From JBBDMX01 sp040878035 (GTDB lineage: Bacteria; Planctomycetota; Phycisphaerae; Phycisphaerales; Phycisphaeraceae), in the NCBI GenBank assembly GCA_040878035.1, contig JBBDMX010000024.1, positions 62,001 to 126,000 of the forward strand: a DNA stretch of 64,000 bases, written 5' to 3'. The translations under genes and the position numbers were made by a program. This document shows, in pieces, positions 42,531-51,542 of this stretch (positions are counted from its first letter, which is position 1; each line of letters starts with the position of its first letter). The notes under the pieces were generated by a model that searched no databases, was not told where the DNA came from, and saw only the letters and a list, made by a program, of their open reading frames with translations.

Positions 42531-43151
42531 TCATCTCGCGCAACACGACCCGGCGGCGGGCTTGGCGGCCGTCGGGGCGGTGCGGTTCCAAGGCATCTTG
42601 GCCAGGAGCATGGCCAGGGGGCAGAGGCCGGTGAGGCCGGCCATGAGCAGGCCGCAGGCGAAGAAACCCGAGAAGAGCAGCCAACCCAGGTTGAGCGTAT
42701 ACGCCAGGATCAGGCCGGTCAGGACGCCCAGGCCGATGACGACGAAGGCCTGTCGTTGCACGGCGAACATGGTGGGGCCGGTCGAGTCGCGCAGGACGGG
42801 CAGGCCGGCGTTGGTCCAGGCGGTGATGCCGCCGCGGAGTTGGTAGACCGTCTGGCCGGTGGCGGCGGCGATGCGCCCGGCGGCTTGTTGCGAACGAGCG
42901 CCCGAGAGGCAGTGCAGCACCAGCTTGCGGCCGGCCAGGTTGGGCAGGCGCGATGGTTCAAGTGCCGACAGCGGCATCAGGCACGCCCCGGCGATGCGCT
43001 GCGACGAATGCTCGCGGACCTCACGAACATCCACCAGGTAGGCTTCGCCGTTCTGGAGCCACTGACTAAGCGTGGTGGCGTCGATCAGCAGCGTGTCACT
43101 GTTGCCGGTGCTGGCGGCGGGGGTTGTGGGTTCGAGCGTTGCGGTGGTCAT
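42531..43151 (-). CDS. Membrane-anchored rhodanese (rhodanese plus DUF2892-like helices)
   Basis: This 206-residue protein has a rhodanese domain at about residues 20-110 (YLVDVREVREHSSQRIAGAC, VLHCLSGARSQQAAG with the active-site Cys). Two membrane helices follow (AFVVIGLGVLTGLILAYTL; LFSGFFACGLLMAGLTGLCP), and the tail SCCAR carries two Cys. It would handle persulfide sulfur at the inner membrane (family knowledge). It is the last gene of the minus-strand ArsR operon, 12 bases after the RND pump. ATG 43151 is preferred over an in-frame TTG six bases earlier. Confidence 0.88.
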   Translation of the reverse strand: MTTATLEPTTPAASTGNSDTLLIDATTLSQWLQNGEAYLVDVREVREHSSQRIAGACLMPLSALEPSRLPNLAGRKLVLHCLSGARSQQAAGRIAAATGQTVYQLRGGITAWTNAGLPVLRDSTGPTMFAVQRQAFVVIGLGVLTGLILAYTLNLGWLLFSGFFACGLLMAGLTGLCPLAMLLAKMPWNRTAPTAAKPAAGSCCAR

Positions 43152-43163
43152 CTTCAAACCTTT

Positions 43164-46100
43164 TCAGGAGGGTTGCGGGGCAGGAGGCGTTGCTGCACCC
43201 GTGGCAACAACATTATTGGTGACAGCGACAGGCGAAACTCGGCCCTGGTAAATCATCCAGTAGACGACGGGAATGACGACAAGCGTGAAGGCCGTGGAGA
43301 CGAAGAGACCGAAGATCAATGCCCACGCCAGGCCGGAGAAGATCGGATCGAGGGTGATCGGGATGGCGGCGAGCATGGAGGTGCCGGCGGTGAGGAAGAT
43401 GGGGCGGAAGCGGACCGCGCCGGAGTCGAGGATCGCCTGCCGCAACGTTTGGCCTTCCGCCACCGCGGCATGGATGAAATCGATGAGCAGAATCGCATTG
43501 CGCACGGCGATGCCCGACAGCGCGATCATGCCGATCATGGCGGTGGCGGTGAAGAAGACGGGGGTGCCGAACCCGCCCACGGGCTGGTTGGACCACAGAT
43601 TGAGCAGCCAGAAGCCGGGCATGATGCCGATGACGGTCAGCGGAATGGAGATCATGAGGACCAGGGGCATGAAGTAGCTGCCGGTTTCCCACACGAGCAG
43701 GAGATAGATGCCCAGGCACGCGGCGGCGAAGGCGATGCCCAGGTCGCGGAAGGCATCGACGGTGATCTTCCACTCGCCTTCGCCAGTCCAGTTGATGTCG
43801 AAGCCGACGGGGATGTGGCTGCCGCCGGGGCGAAGGTCGCCCATGGCCGAGAGCACCGCTTCGGCGGGTGGCCGGCCGGCCATCTCGGCGCTGACGTAGA
43901 CCACCGGCCGCATGTTCTTGTGATAGACGGTCTGCTGGTGCGGCGCATTGGCGAAGTCACCCAGCTCGCCGATCTGCACCATGCTGGCGGGTGTTGCCAG
44001 GTACAGGCTCGACAGCGCCAGCGTGTCGTTGCGTTGCGCGTGCGGCAGACGGACGTTGATGGGCAGCGGATAGACCAGGTCGGGCCGATGCAGCCAGGTG
44101 ATGTCGTTGCCCGCCACCGCCATGGAGAGAGCCTGAGCAATGGCCTGTTGGCTCAAGCCCGCCAGGGCCGCCTTTTCCCGGTCGATGTCGAAGGCGAGGC
44201 GCGGCGGCTGGGCTTCGATGGTGCTATCGAGGTCCACCACGCCGAGTTCATGGCCGAGGCGCCCTTGCACCAGTTGAGCGACATTCTGAAGCTCCGTGTA
44301 GTCGTGATACGGCTGACCATACACCTCGACAACCAGCGTCTGGAGCACGGGCGGGCCTGGCGGCGCCTCGACGATGCTGATGTTGGCGCCGTATTGGCGG
44401 GCGATCGCGCCCAGCCCGTCGCGCAGGCGCAGGCCGATGGCGTGGCTCTGCTGCTCCCGGCTGCGCTTGGGCAACAGGTTGACGCGGATGTCGCCGACGT
44501 TGGCGGCCTGGCGCAGGTAGTAGTGGCGCACCATGCCGTTAAAGTCCATCGGACTGGCCGTGCCGACGTAGGTGCTCACATCGGTCACCTCGGCTACGCC
44601 CTGCAAGTAGGTGGCCAAGGCTGTCACCGCCGCATCGGTGCGCTCCAGCGTGGTGCCTTCGGGCATGTCCACGACGACTTGCAGCTCGTTCTTGTTGTCG
44701 AAGGGCAGCATCTTGAGCGGCACGCGCCCGGTCAGCGCCAGCAGGCATGAGCCGACGAAGAGCAGCGCCATGGCGATCAGCATGGTCCACGCCGCCAGGC
44801 GCGAGCGCAGCAGGGGTTGTACGGTGGCGGCATAGATGCGATAGGTCCACGTGCGATGCAGGTCGTAGGCTTGGCCTTCGTCGGCGTGCCCGGGCTTGTT
44901 CGCTTCGCCCTTGAGCACGTGATACGCCATCCACGGCGTGACCGTGAACGCCACGACCAGGCTCATGATCATCGCCAGCGGAACGTTGAGCGCCATCGGC
45001 CGCATGTACGGCCCCATCATGCCGGTGATGAAGAACATGGGCACGAAGCTGATGATCACCGCCAGCGTCGCCAGGATGATGGGTGGACGCACTTCATTGA
45101 TGGCGGTGAGCACGGCCTGCAGCGGCTTTTCCTTGCGCATCTTGAAGTGGCGATGAATATTCTCCACGTCCACGATCGGGTCGTCCACCACCAGACCCAA
45201 GGCGAGGATCAACGCAAAGAGCGTGACGCGGTTGATCGTGTAGCCGGCGAGATAGTTGACCAGGAGCGTGAGGGCGAAGGTGATGGGTACGGCGGTGGCC
45301 ACTACCAGGCCTTCGCGCCAGCCCATGACCAGAGCCAGCAGAGCGACGACAATGATGATGGCGACGATGAGCGATTCGACGAGTTCGTTGACTTTGTGGT
45401 TGGCGGTTTCGCCGTAGTTTCGGGTGATGCGGTAGTGGACGCCGTCGGGCAGCAGCGTCGGGGCCATCGCGGCGAGTTCGGCTTCGATATCGCGTGCGAC
45501 CCAGACGGCGTTGGTGCCCTTCTTCTTGGCGACGGCGACGGTGACGGCGGGGTGAAGCTGGCCGGGTAATCGCGCGTGGCTTTTCAGGTCCCTCTCCCTT
45601 CTGAGGGAGAGGTTAGGTGAGGGTGGTTGTGATAGATCGGATGTGTCAAGATTGTCGATGGCTGCCTGGGTATGCCGATCACCCTCACCCCAGCCCTCTC
45701 CCTCAGAAGGGAGAGGGGGTAAGAGCGGCGCCCCGCGCCCATCAGCCGCCGCGCCGAAGCCGAACTGCGTGAACGTTCGCACCTCGGATGCGGTCAACTC
45801 GACATCAGCCACATCGCGCAGGTAGATCGGCCGGCCGTCCTCCACGCCCACCACCAGGTCGCGCACCTGCTGTGCATCGGACAGCGCCACGCCGGCATCG
45901 ACGGTGATCTGGCGATCCTGTTTCCGCAAATCACCGGCGGGAAGCACCACATTGGCGCCGCGCAAGGCCCGCTCCAGGTCGGCAAACGACAGGCGATGCC
46001 CCGCCAAGCGCTCGGCGTCCACCGCCACGCGCACCTGCCGCGGCCGGCCACCGATGATATACGTCCGCCCGGCATTGGCGACGCGCTGGAGACGAAGCTC

Positions 46101-46643
46101 CAACTCCTCGGCGATCTGCCGCAGCTCAACGTCGCTGTAGCGCGCATCGTCGGCATACAGAGCCACCGAGACGATCGGCACGTCATCGATTTCGACAGGC
46201 TTGACCACCCATCCCGCCACGCTCGGCGGCACCGCGTCCTGGTTCATCGACAGCTTGTTGTAGAGCTTGACCAGGCTCGCTTCGCGGTCCTCGCCGACGT
46301 AGAAGCGCACGGTGACCACGGCCCGATCCGGCTGGCTCATCGAGTAGACGTACTCGACGCCATCAATCTGAAAGAGCATCTTCTCCAGCGGCGTGGCGAC
46401 TTGTCGCTCGATCTCGCGGGCGCTGGCGCCGGGCACCTGGACATGGATGTCGGCCATGGGCACGACGATCTGCGGCTCTTCCTCGCGTGGGGTGACCAGC
46501 AGCGCCACCATGCCCGCCAGCAGCGCCAGAGCGATGAGCATGGCCGAGAGGTTGCCGTGCAGGAACACCGCGACGATGCGCTGCACCAGGCCCTGGGGCG
46601 CAGGGTCGAGCGGCGATGGATTGTGGGGTGCGTGTTGGCTCAT
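43164..46643 (-). CDS. RND-family efflux pump, inner-membrane permease
   Basis: This 1159-residue pump of the HAE1/CusA-like superfamily has two halves, each with porter loops and membrane helices. Visible marks are the N-terminal helix (LSAMLIALALLAGMVALLVT), REEEPQIVVPMADIHVQVPG, FALILALGLVVDDPIVDVEN (helix 4 Asp pair for proton relay) and the second-half MIGMIALSGIAVRNAILLID. About 53 residues in the first porter region (LLPPLPSEGEG to LKSHARL) come from an inserted family B repeat pair and look non-native. The substrate is unknown; the sulfur-enzyme neighbours suggest thiol, persulfide or metal stress (inference). It partners with the adaptor encoded upstream. Confidence 0.92.
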   Translation of the reverse strand: MSQHAPHNPSPLDPAPQGLVQRIVAVFLHGNLSAMLIALALLAGMVALLVTPREEEPQIVVPMADIHVQVPGASAREIERQVATPLEKMLFQIDGVEYVYSMSQPDRAVVTVRFYVGEDREASLVKLYNKLSMNQDAVPPSVAGWVVKPVEIDDVPIVSVALYADDARYSDVELRQIAEELELRLQRVANAGRTYIIGGRPRQVRVAVDAERLAGHRLSFADLERALRGANVVLPAGDLRKQDRQITVDAGVALSDAQQVRDLVVGVEDGRPIYLRDVADVELTASEVRTFTQFGFGAAADGRGAPLLPPLPSEGEGWGEGDRHTQAAIDNLDTSDLSQPPSPNLSLRRERDLKSHARLPGQLHPAVTVAVAKKKGTNAVWVARDIEAELAAMAPTLLPDGVHYRITRNYGETANHKVNELVESLIVAIIIVVALLALVMGWREGLVVATAVPITFALTLLVNYLAGYTINRVTLFALILALGLVVDDPIVDVENIHRHFKMRKEKPLQAVLTAINEVRPPIILATLAVIISFVPMFFITGMMGPYMRPMALNVPLAMIMSLVVAFTVTPWMAYHVLKGEANKPGHADEGQAYDLHRTWTYRIYAATVQPLLRSRLAAWTMLIAMALLFVGSCLLALTGRVPLKMLPFDNKNELQVVVDMPEGTTLERTDAAVTALATYLQGVAEVTDVSTYVGTASPMDFNGMVRHYYLRQAANVGDIRVNLLPKRSREQQSHAIGLRLRDGLGAIARQYGANISIVEAPPGPPVLQTLVVEVYGQPYHDYTELQNVAQLVQGRLGHELGVVDLDSTIEAQPPRLAFDIDREKAALAGLSQQAIAQALSMAVAGNDITWLHRPDLVYPLPINVRLPHAQRNDTLALSSLYLATPASMVQIGELGDFANAPHQQTVYHKNMRPVVYVSAEMAGRPPAEAVLSAMGDLRPGGSHIPVGFDINWTGEGEWKITVDAFRDLGIAFAAACLGIYLLLVWETGSYFMPLVLMISIPLTVIGIMPGFWLLNLWSNQPVGGFGTPVFFTATAMIGMIALSGIAVRNAILLIDFIHAAVAEGQTLRQAILDSGAVRFRPIFLTAGTSMLAAIPITLDPIFSGLAWALIFGLFVSTAFTLVVIPVVYWMIYQGRVSPVAVTNNVVATGAATPPAPQPS
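45589..45720. repeat. Family B repeat pair in frame inside the RND pump gene
   Basis: Two oppositely oriented copies, 45589-45623 and 45682-45720, flank about 58 bases of spacer. The reading frame is kept through all of it, adding a segment of about 53 residues. Confidence 0.9.
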
Positions 46644-46668
46644 GGTGCTTGCTGTGCGTTCTGTTTCT

Positions 46669-46753
46669 CAGCCGCTTGCGGCTTCGCGCCGGTATTCGTT
46701 TAGCCCGAGACCTGCCGCAGGTTGCTCAGTTGCGCGAAGCCGCAAGCGGCTGA
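46669..46753. repeat. Inverted repeat, family C
   Basis: CAGCCGCTTGCGGCTTCGCG and GCGCGAAGCCGCAAGCGGCTG arms lie between the adaptor and pump genes of the operon. The hairpin may tune the downstream pump transcript (inference). Confidence 0.9.
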
Positions 46754-46757
46754 ACGT

Positions 46758-47852
46758 TCATTCGCGAGGGTACTCCGTCAGGATGCGTTCGCCCGGTGTC
46801 AGACCAGCGAGGATCTCCACTCTGTCGTCGCGAACGAGTCCGGTGCGCACCATGCGGCGTGCCAGCGTGCCGCCTTGGTCTTGCGATGCATCAGCCGGCG
46901 TCTGGAGAACGGTCACCATGGTCAGTTGCCCGACTTGCTGGACCGCCGCGCGTGGTACGAAGATGCGCTGCGCGTTGCCTTGCGGGATCACCAAGCGGCC
47001 GAACATGCCGCTGTAGACGCCCGGCGGGCAGGGGCCGCGCACCTTGACGATCATGGCGCGGCTGGCGGGCGAGGCCTCGGGCACAATCTCGCTGATGTGG
47101 CCGGTGCAGGCCAGCTTCAGCGCATCGAGGCTGACACCCACTGGATCGCCGACTTTCAGTCCGACCGCCACCCGTTCAGGCACCGACGCTACCAGTTGGA
47201 GTTGGCCTTCGAGTTTGACCAGCGTCTGCCCCGGCCGGGCCATGTCGCCTTTCTTCACGTAGTGGTCGATCACGATGCCGGTGATGGGCGAACGGAGCGT
47301 GGCGAATTCCTGTTGGGTCTGCGCCTCGGCGATGGTCTCCTGATGCACGCGCGCCTGGGCCGCAGCCACGTCCAGGGCTCGTTGCGCATCGTCCACCTCG
47401 CGGGCGGTGGCGGCGCCTTGTGTGCGGAGTTGCTGGAGCTTGGTGTGGTCGCTTTGGGCCTGACGTTGCTGCGCCTCGGCCGCCTGGAGTTGGGCGCGGG
47501 CCTGTGCCAGGCGCGCCTCCAGGTCGGAACGGTCCAACTCGATCAGGACGTCGCCGGCTCCGACCTTCTGTCCGGGCGTGACGAGCACCTGCTGCACCTG
47601 GGCCATGATGCGGGCGCTGACCGAGGTTTCGTCGATGGCCTGCACGCTGCCGACGGTGGTGACGGTTTCGGGCTCGAGCGTCGCCTCGACGGTCAAGACC
47701 TTGGCGCCAGCGGGCACGGCGCGGTAAGCCGGCGACTGGCCCGGCGCCACCTTGGCGGCAAACCAGCCGCTCAGATACGCGATCACCAGCACCAGCGCCA
47801 CGAGCGAGCCGGTCCAGATCAATGCCTGCTTGATGATGCGAATGGCTTTCAT
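46758..47852 (-). CDS. RND efflux periplasmic adaptor (HlyD/MFP family)
   Basis: This 364-residue protein bridges the RND pump to an outer-membrane channel. It has an N-terminal anchor helix (ALIWTGSLVALVLVIAYLSG), a lipoyl-like half motif (VSARIMAQVQQVLVTPGQKV), a long coiled-coil hairpin rich in Ala, Gln and Arg (about 110-175) and a beta-barrel domain (SPITGIVIDHYVKKGDMARP). No outer-membrane channel gene is in the operon. It starts 21 bases after the CoA-disulfide reductase-like gene. Confidence 0.92.
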   Translation of the reverse strand: MKAIRIIKQALIWTGSLVALVLVIAYLSGWFAAKVAPGQSPAYRAVPAGAKVLTVEATLEPETVTTVGSVQAIDETSVSARIMAQVQQVLVTPGQKVGAGDVLIELDRSDLEARLAQARAQLQAAEAQQRQAQSDHTKLQQLRTQGAATAREVDDAQRALDVAAAQARVHQETIAEAQTQQEFATLRSPITGIVIDHYVKKGDMARPGQTLVKLEGQLQLVASVPERVAVGLKVGDPVGVSLDALKLACTGHISEIVPEASPASRAMIVKVRGPCPPGVYSGMFGRLVIPQGNAQRIFVPRAAVQQVGQLTMVTVLQTPADASQDQGGTLARRMVRTGLVRDDRVEILAGLTPGERILTEYPRE

Positions 47853-47873
47853 GCCGGAGTCTCCGTAGCGGTG

Positions 47874-49574
47874 CTAGCGAGTGACGGCCGGTTGCGCCGG
47901 CAGGGCGTGGCTGTGCAGGTGCATGCCGCCGGTAAGAGTCTGCACATCGGCAAAGCCGTGCTGCATGAGGATGCGCGTGGCGTAGTACGAGCGTTGTCCG
48001 GCGCGGCAGACGGTGACCACGGGCCGATTGCGGTCCAGTTCGTCCAGCCGGCTGCGCAGTTCGTCAAGTGGAATCCAGATCGCGCCGTCGAGGTGGCCGG
48101 CGTCCCATTCCTTGCTCGTGCGCACGTCGAGTATCTGTGTGCTGTCAGGCAACTCGGCCAGTTGTGCCGGCGAGACGAACGGGGAGGTGCCGCGCAGGTC
48201 GTTTTCCGCGGTGAAGCCCGCCAGGTGCACCGGGTCCTTGGCGGAACTGAACGGCGGCGCGTAGGCCAGGTCCAACGTGGTCAGGTCTTCCACCGTGGCG
48301 CCAAAGCGAATGGCGGTGGCGAGAATGTCGATGCGCTTGTCCACCCCATGACCGCCGACGATCTGGGCGCCCAGCACCTTGTGCGACGTCGGCTCGTAGA
48401 GCAGCTTGACCAACATCTCCTGAGCGCCGGGGTAGTAGCCTGCGTGGTCGTTGGCGGGCACCCAAACGGTGCGGACATGCCCTTGCATCATCGCCACGCA
48501 GCGCATGTTGCAGCCGGTGACCGCCGCCACCTTGTCGAACACGCGCACGATAGCGGTGCCCAGCACCGGAGGCATGGGCGCCGCGTGATCCGTCGCGGCA
48601 TGCTCGCCGGCGATGCGCCCGGCACGATTGGCCGGGCCTGCCAGCGGAATGCGCATGGGCAAATCCGCCACCGCATGGGTGTACTCCACCGCATCGCCCA
48701 CAGCGTAGATGTCAGCATCGCTGGTTTGCATGACCTCATTGACGCGAATGCCGCCGGCCTTGCCCAGCTCAAGGCCGGCTTCCTCTGCCAGCTTTACATT
48801 GGGCCGCACGCCGATCGACAGCATGACGAAGTCGGCATCCAAGCGTTCGCCGTTCTTGAGTACGACGCGGCGCACCTTGCCGTCCTCCATCTCCAGCGCC
48901 GCCAGGCCGTTGCCCAGGTGCAGTTCCACGCCGTGATGCTCCAGTTCCTCCTTGACCAGATGCGCCATCTCGGGATCCAAGGGCGGCAGCACCTGGTCGA
49001 GCAACTCGACCAGGGCGAGGCGCATGCCCCGGCGATGAAGCATTTCCACCATTTCCAGGCCGATGAATCCGCCGCCGACGACCACGGCCCGCTTGCCGGC
49101 GGCGCCGTCGAGGAACTGCTTGATGGCGTCGGTGTCGGCGAGGTTGCGCAGGGTGAAAACGTTGGGCGCATTAACGCCCTCGATGGGTGGGACGATTGGC
49201 GAAGCGCCGGGCGCGAGAACGAGCTTGTCGTAGACCTGCTCATATTCCCGGCCCTTGTCGCGATCGAGAATGCGCAGGGTCTTGCGGGGCCGGTCGATCG
49301 AGAGCACGTGCTGGCGCGTGCGCACATCGATGTTGAACCACCCGCGGAATTTCTCCGGCGTGGCGACGAGCAGCTTGTCGCGATTGGTGATCTCGCCGCC
49401 GACGTAATAGGGCAACCCGCAGTTGGCGAAGGACACGTGCTCGTCCTTTTCCACGAGGATGATGTGGGCGTGCTCGTTCATGCGGCGGGCGCGGGCCGCG
49501 GCGCTGGCGCCGCCGGCGACGCCGCCGACGATGACGATGGTGCGGGAGTCAATGCGGGAGGGTGTGTGGATCAT
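47874..49574 (-). CDS. CoA-disulfide reductase-like flavoprotein with C-terminal rhodanese
   Basis: This 566-residue fusion has the FAD motif VIVGGVAGGASAAARARR and the single-Cys active site SFANCGLPYYVGG (C52). An NAD(P)H motif follows, AVVVGGGFIGLEMVEMLHRR. A rhodanese domain from about residue 465 carries VVTVCRAGQRSYYATRIL with its Cys near 524. Characterised CoADR-rhodanese proteins reduce CoA persulfide, polysulfide or CoA disulfide. The gene lies second in the ArsR operon, with AAGG six bases before the ATG. All key cysteines are present. Confidence 0.92.
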   Translation of the reverse strand: MIHTPSRIDSRTIVIVGGVAGGASAAARARRMNEHAHIILVEKDEHVSFANCGLPYYVGGEITNRDKLLVATPEKFRGWFNIDVRTRQHVLSIDRPRKTLRILDRDKGREYEQVYDKLVLAPGASPIVPPIEGVNAPNVFTLRNLADTDAIKQFLDGAAGKRAVVVGGGFIGLEMVEMLHRRGMRLALVELLDQVLPPLDPEMAHLVKEELEHHGVELHLGNGLAALEMEDGKVRRVVLKNGERLDADFVMLSIGVRPNVKLAEEAGLELGKAGGIRVNEVMQTSDADIYAVGDAVEYTHAVADLPMRIPLAGPANRAGRIAGEHAATDHAAPMPPVLGTAIVRVFDKVAAVTGCNMRCVAMMQGHVRTVWVPANDHAGYYPGAQEMLVKLLYEPTSHKVLGAQIVGGHGVDKRIDILATAIRFGATVEDLTTLDLAYAPPFSSAKDPVHLAGFTAENDLRGTSPFVSPAQLAELPDSTQILDVRTSKEWDAGHLDGAIWIPLDELRSRLDELDRNRPVVTVCRAGQRSYYATRILMQHGFADVQTLTGGMHLHSHALPAQPAVTR

Positions 49575-49661
49575 GGCGAACCTTGTCTATGACTATAAGG
49601 CCGTATTATCCGGAGTTCATCGCGGGTGGAAGCTCGCCAACCAATACCGGGTATCCGGTGT

Positions 49662-49970
49662 TCATCCGGTTCCGCAGCCGTGTTTGCGGATGCAGTTAAT
49701 CATGTTGATCGCATTGGGGTTGGCGACGCGGTAGTAGGCGGTGCGCCCGTCGCGTTGCACCTCGACGATGCCGTGGGCGCGCATGTTGCTTAAGTGCTGG
49801 CTGACGGCATTGGGCGCCAGGTCCAGTTCATCCGCCAGCTCGCCGACGCTCAGTCGGCCGGTCATGAGGAGTTCGACCATGCGCAGGCGGTGGGGGTGCG
49901 CCAGCACGCGCAGGACGTAGGCCGCCTGCTCCAGGACGTTCATGGGAATGGGGGCGGGGGTGGTAGCCAT
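49662..49970 (-). CDS. ArsR-family transcriptional regulator
   Basis: This 102-residue winged-helix repressor has DNA-recognition segment LSVGELADELDLAPNAVSQHLSNMR and wing VQRDGRTAYYRVANP. The C-terminus ends NCIRKHGCGTG, with cysteines at about 93 and 98, a possible metal or thiol sensor site. The classic alpha-3 Cys pair of ArsR/SmtB metal sensors is missing. It is the first gene of the operon. The predicted promoter and operator (49979-50006) lie almost at its start codon, so it is probably autoregulated. Confidence 0.93.
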   Translation of the reverse strand: MATTPAPIPMNVLEQAAYVLRVLAHPHRLRMVELLMTGRLSVGELADELDLAPNAVSQHLSNMRAHGIVEVQRDGRTAYYRVANPNAINMINCIRKHGCGTG

Positions 49971-49978
49971 CGTTACTC

Positions 49979-50006
49979 AATATATCATGCTATTCTGATA
50001 TGTCAA
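49979..50006 (-). promoter_or_regulatory. Promoter with overlapping operator for the ArsR operon
   Basis: On the minus strand TTGACA (50006-50001) and TATATT (49984-49979) are 16 bases apart. The spacer holds the perfect palindrome ATATCA-N8-TGATAT (49982-50001). Repressor binding there would block polymerase. The expected start site is about 2 bases before the ATG, implying a leaderless message. Confidence 0.75.
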
Positions 50007-50030
50007 GGCACCGTGCCGCGCTCCCATGGT

Positions 50031-50543
50031 TTACCCGGGTGGCTGTCGGCCGGCGTGGCGGCCGCGCTGGACCAGAGCCCGAAACAGACGCCAAAGACGA
50101 CTGCCGGTACCGGCGGCCTCCGCCTGGGGATTCCCCGCAGTCTTCATCGGCGATACTGCCGCCGCGGCATTCCCGGCATCCAGGGTGTCCGGGGCACCCG
50201 CGCCATCCATCACGCCAAGCTCCGTCGTGACCTTCTGCCCCGACTGGAGATTGAACCCGCAGTTGATGCACAGCACCGCACGAGGCGCGATGTGGTTGCC
50301 GCATTTGGGGCAGCGATTGGCGGCGTTGGCAGCCTTGCCCGCCGCGACGCCCCCCGATGCGCCGGCCAATTCATAGGCGTCGATCCCGCCGCCGCCATCC
50401 TCACTGGCGTGCGCATCTCCCGTCGGGATGCGCAGCTTCTGGCCGCATTTGCAGATCACCTTGCGCCCGGCGAGTTCGGCCCTGATGCGATACTTGCGCC
50501 CACAGGACGGGCAGGTGAGATAAGCTTCGGACTCCTGGGCCAT
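50031..50543 (-). CDS. Double zinc-ribbon protein of unknown function
   Basis: This 170-residue protein has two zinc ribbons, CPSC...CKCGQ near residues 11-35 and CPKC...CINCG near 75-100, joined by an acidic Gly-rich linker. Planctomycetes have many such proteins, often with membrane helices after the ribbons. Here the C-terminal part is short and Arg-rich, so it may be truncated. GGAG precedes ATG 50543. Its role is unknown. Confidence 0.65.
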   Translation of the reverse strand: MAQESEAYLTCPSCGRKYRIRAELAGRKVICKCGQKLRIPTGDAHASEDGGGGIDAYELAGASGGVAAGKAANAANRCPKCGNHIAPRAVLCINCGFNLQSGQKVTTELGVMDGAGAPDTLDAGNAAAAVSPMKTAGNPQAEAAGTGSRLWRLFRALVQRGRHAGRQPPG

Positions 50544-50636
50544 GCTTGCTCCTTCACGCTTCCACAATCGCCCCTCCGCCGACCGCGGTGATCGTTTACC
50601 ATAATAGTCGGGCGCCGGTGGCGGCAGAGACAAATC

Positions 50637-51542
50637 GTGAGTGCCATGAGGGTGGTTGACGAGCGCAACAATTCGACATCGGCGCCGTCGCGGTCAGATG
50701 ACAAGCCCGATGCGCCGCCGCATCGGCCCATCGTCCGTCTGGTCGACGTCTACAAGTCCTTCGGCCCGCTCAAGGTCCTGGCGGGTGTCAGCCTGGACAT
50801 CCTGCCCGGCCAGACCACCGTCATCATGGGTCCCAGCGGCGCCGGCAAGAGCGTGCTGCTCAAGCACATCGCCGGCCTGCTCAAACCGGACCGCGGCCAG
50901 GTCTGGTTCCACGATCAACGCATCGATAATCTGCGCCAGCGTGAACTGATCGATGTCCGCAAACGCATGGGCTTCCTGTTTCAGATGGGCGCCCTGTTCG
51001 ACTCCATGAACGTGCTGGACAACATCTGCTTTCCGCTCCTGGAGCACACGCGAATGAAGCTGGAAGAGCGGCGGCAGCGCTGCGATGCGGTCTTGCGCAT
51101 GGTGGGGCTGGCGGGCATCGAGAAGAAGATGCCCGGCGACCTGTCGGGCGGCCAGAAAAAACGCGTCGCCCTGGCGCGGGCCGTCGTGCTCGAACCCCAG
51201 GTCGTGCTCTTCGATGAGCCGACCACCGGCCTGGACCCCATCCGTGCCGATGTCATCAACGAGTTGATCATCGCCATGGGCCAGCAACTGGGCATCACCA
51301 ACATCGTGGTCACGCACGACATCGCCAGCGCCAATAAGATTGCCCACCGCATGGTCATGCTCTACGATGCCAAGATCATCGCCGACGGTGATTCACAGGC
51401 GTTTGCGCAGTCGGATAACGACCTGGTGCAGCGTTTCATCAAGGGGCAGGCCGAGCAGTCTGACCTCGACCACATCCGGGAAGGTTTCGCCAAGACAGCG
51501 CCGGTGCTGGTGCCCGACAGCGGGGGGAACGCAAAACCATGA
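50637..51542 (+). CDS. ABC transporter ATPase, MlaF-like
   Basis: This 301-residue ATPase has Walker A GPSGAGKS, signature LSGGQKKRVALARA, Walker B VVLFDEPTTGLDP and the switch His in VVTHD. RMGFLFQMGALFDSMNVLDN matches MlaF, which drives phospholipid or other lipid transport with MlaE and MlaD. The first about 28 residues are an unconserved extension. GTG 50637 or ATG 50646 could start it. It overlaps the MCE gene by 4 bases (ATGA), so the two are translationally coupled. Confidence 0.92.
   Translation: MSAMRVVDERNNSTSAPSRSDDKPDAPPHRPIVRLVDVYKSFGPLKVLAGVSLDILPGQTTVIMGPSGAGKSVLLKHIAGLLKPDRGQVWFHDQRIDNLRQRELIDVRKRMGFLFQMGALFDSMNVLDNICFPLLEHTRMKLEERRQRCDAVLRMVGLAGIEKKMPGDLSGGQKKRVALARAVVLEPQVVLFDEPTTGLDPIRADVINELIIAMGQQLGITNIVVTHDIASANKIAHRMVMLYDAKIIADGDSQAFAQSDNDLVQRFIKGQAEQSDLDHIREGFAKTAPVLVPDSGGNAKP

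Noticed and set aside
42360..44750. 796-codon plus-strand frame opposite the RND pump and rhodanese genes
   Set aside because: It is antisense to two well-supported genes and has no motif of its own.
46722..49592. 956-codon plus-strand frame
   Set aside because: It is antisense to the adaptor and CoADR-rhodanese genes, both of which carry clear motifs.
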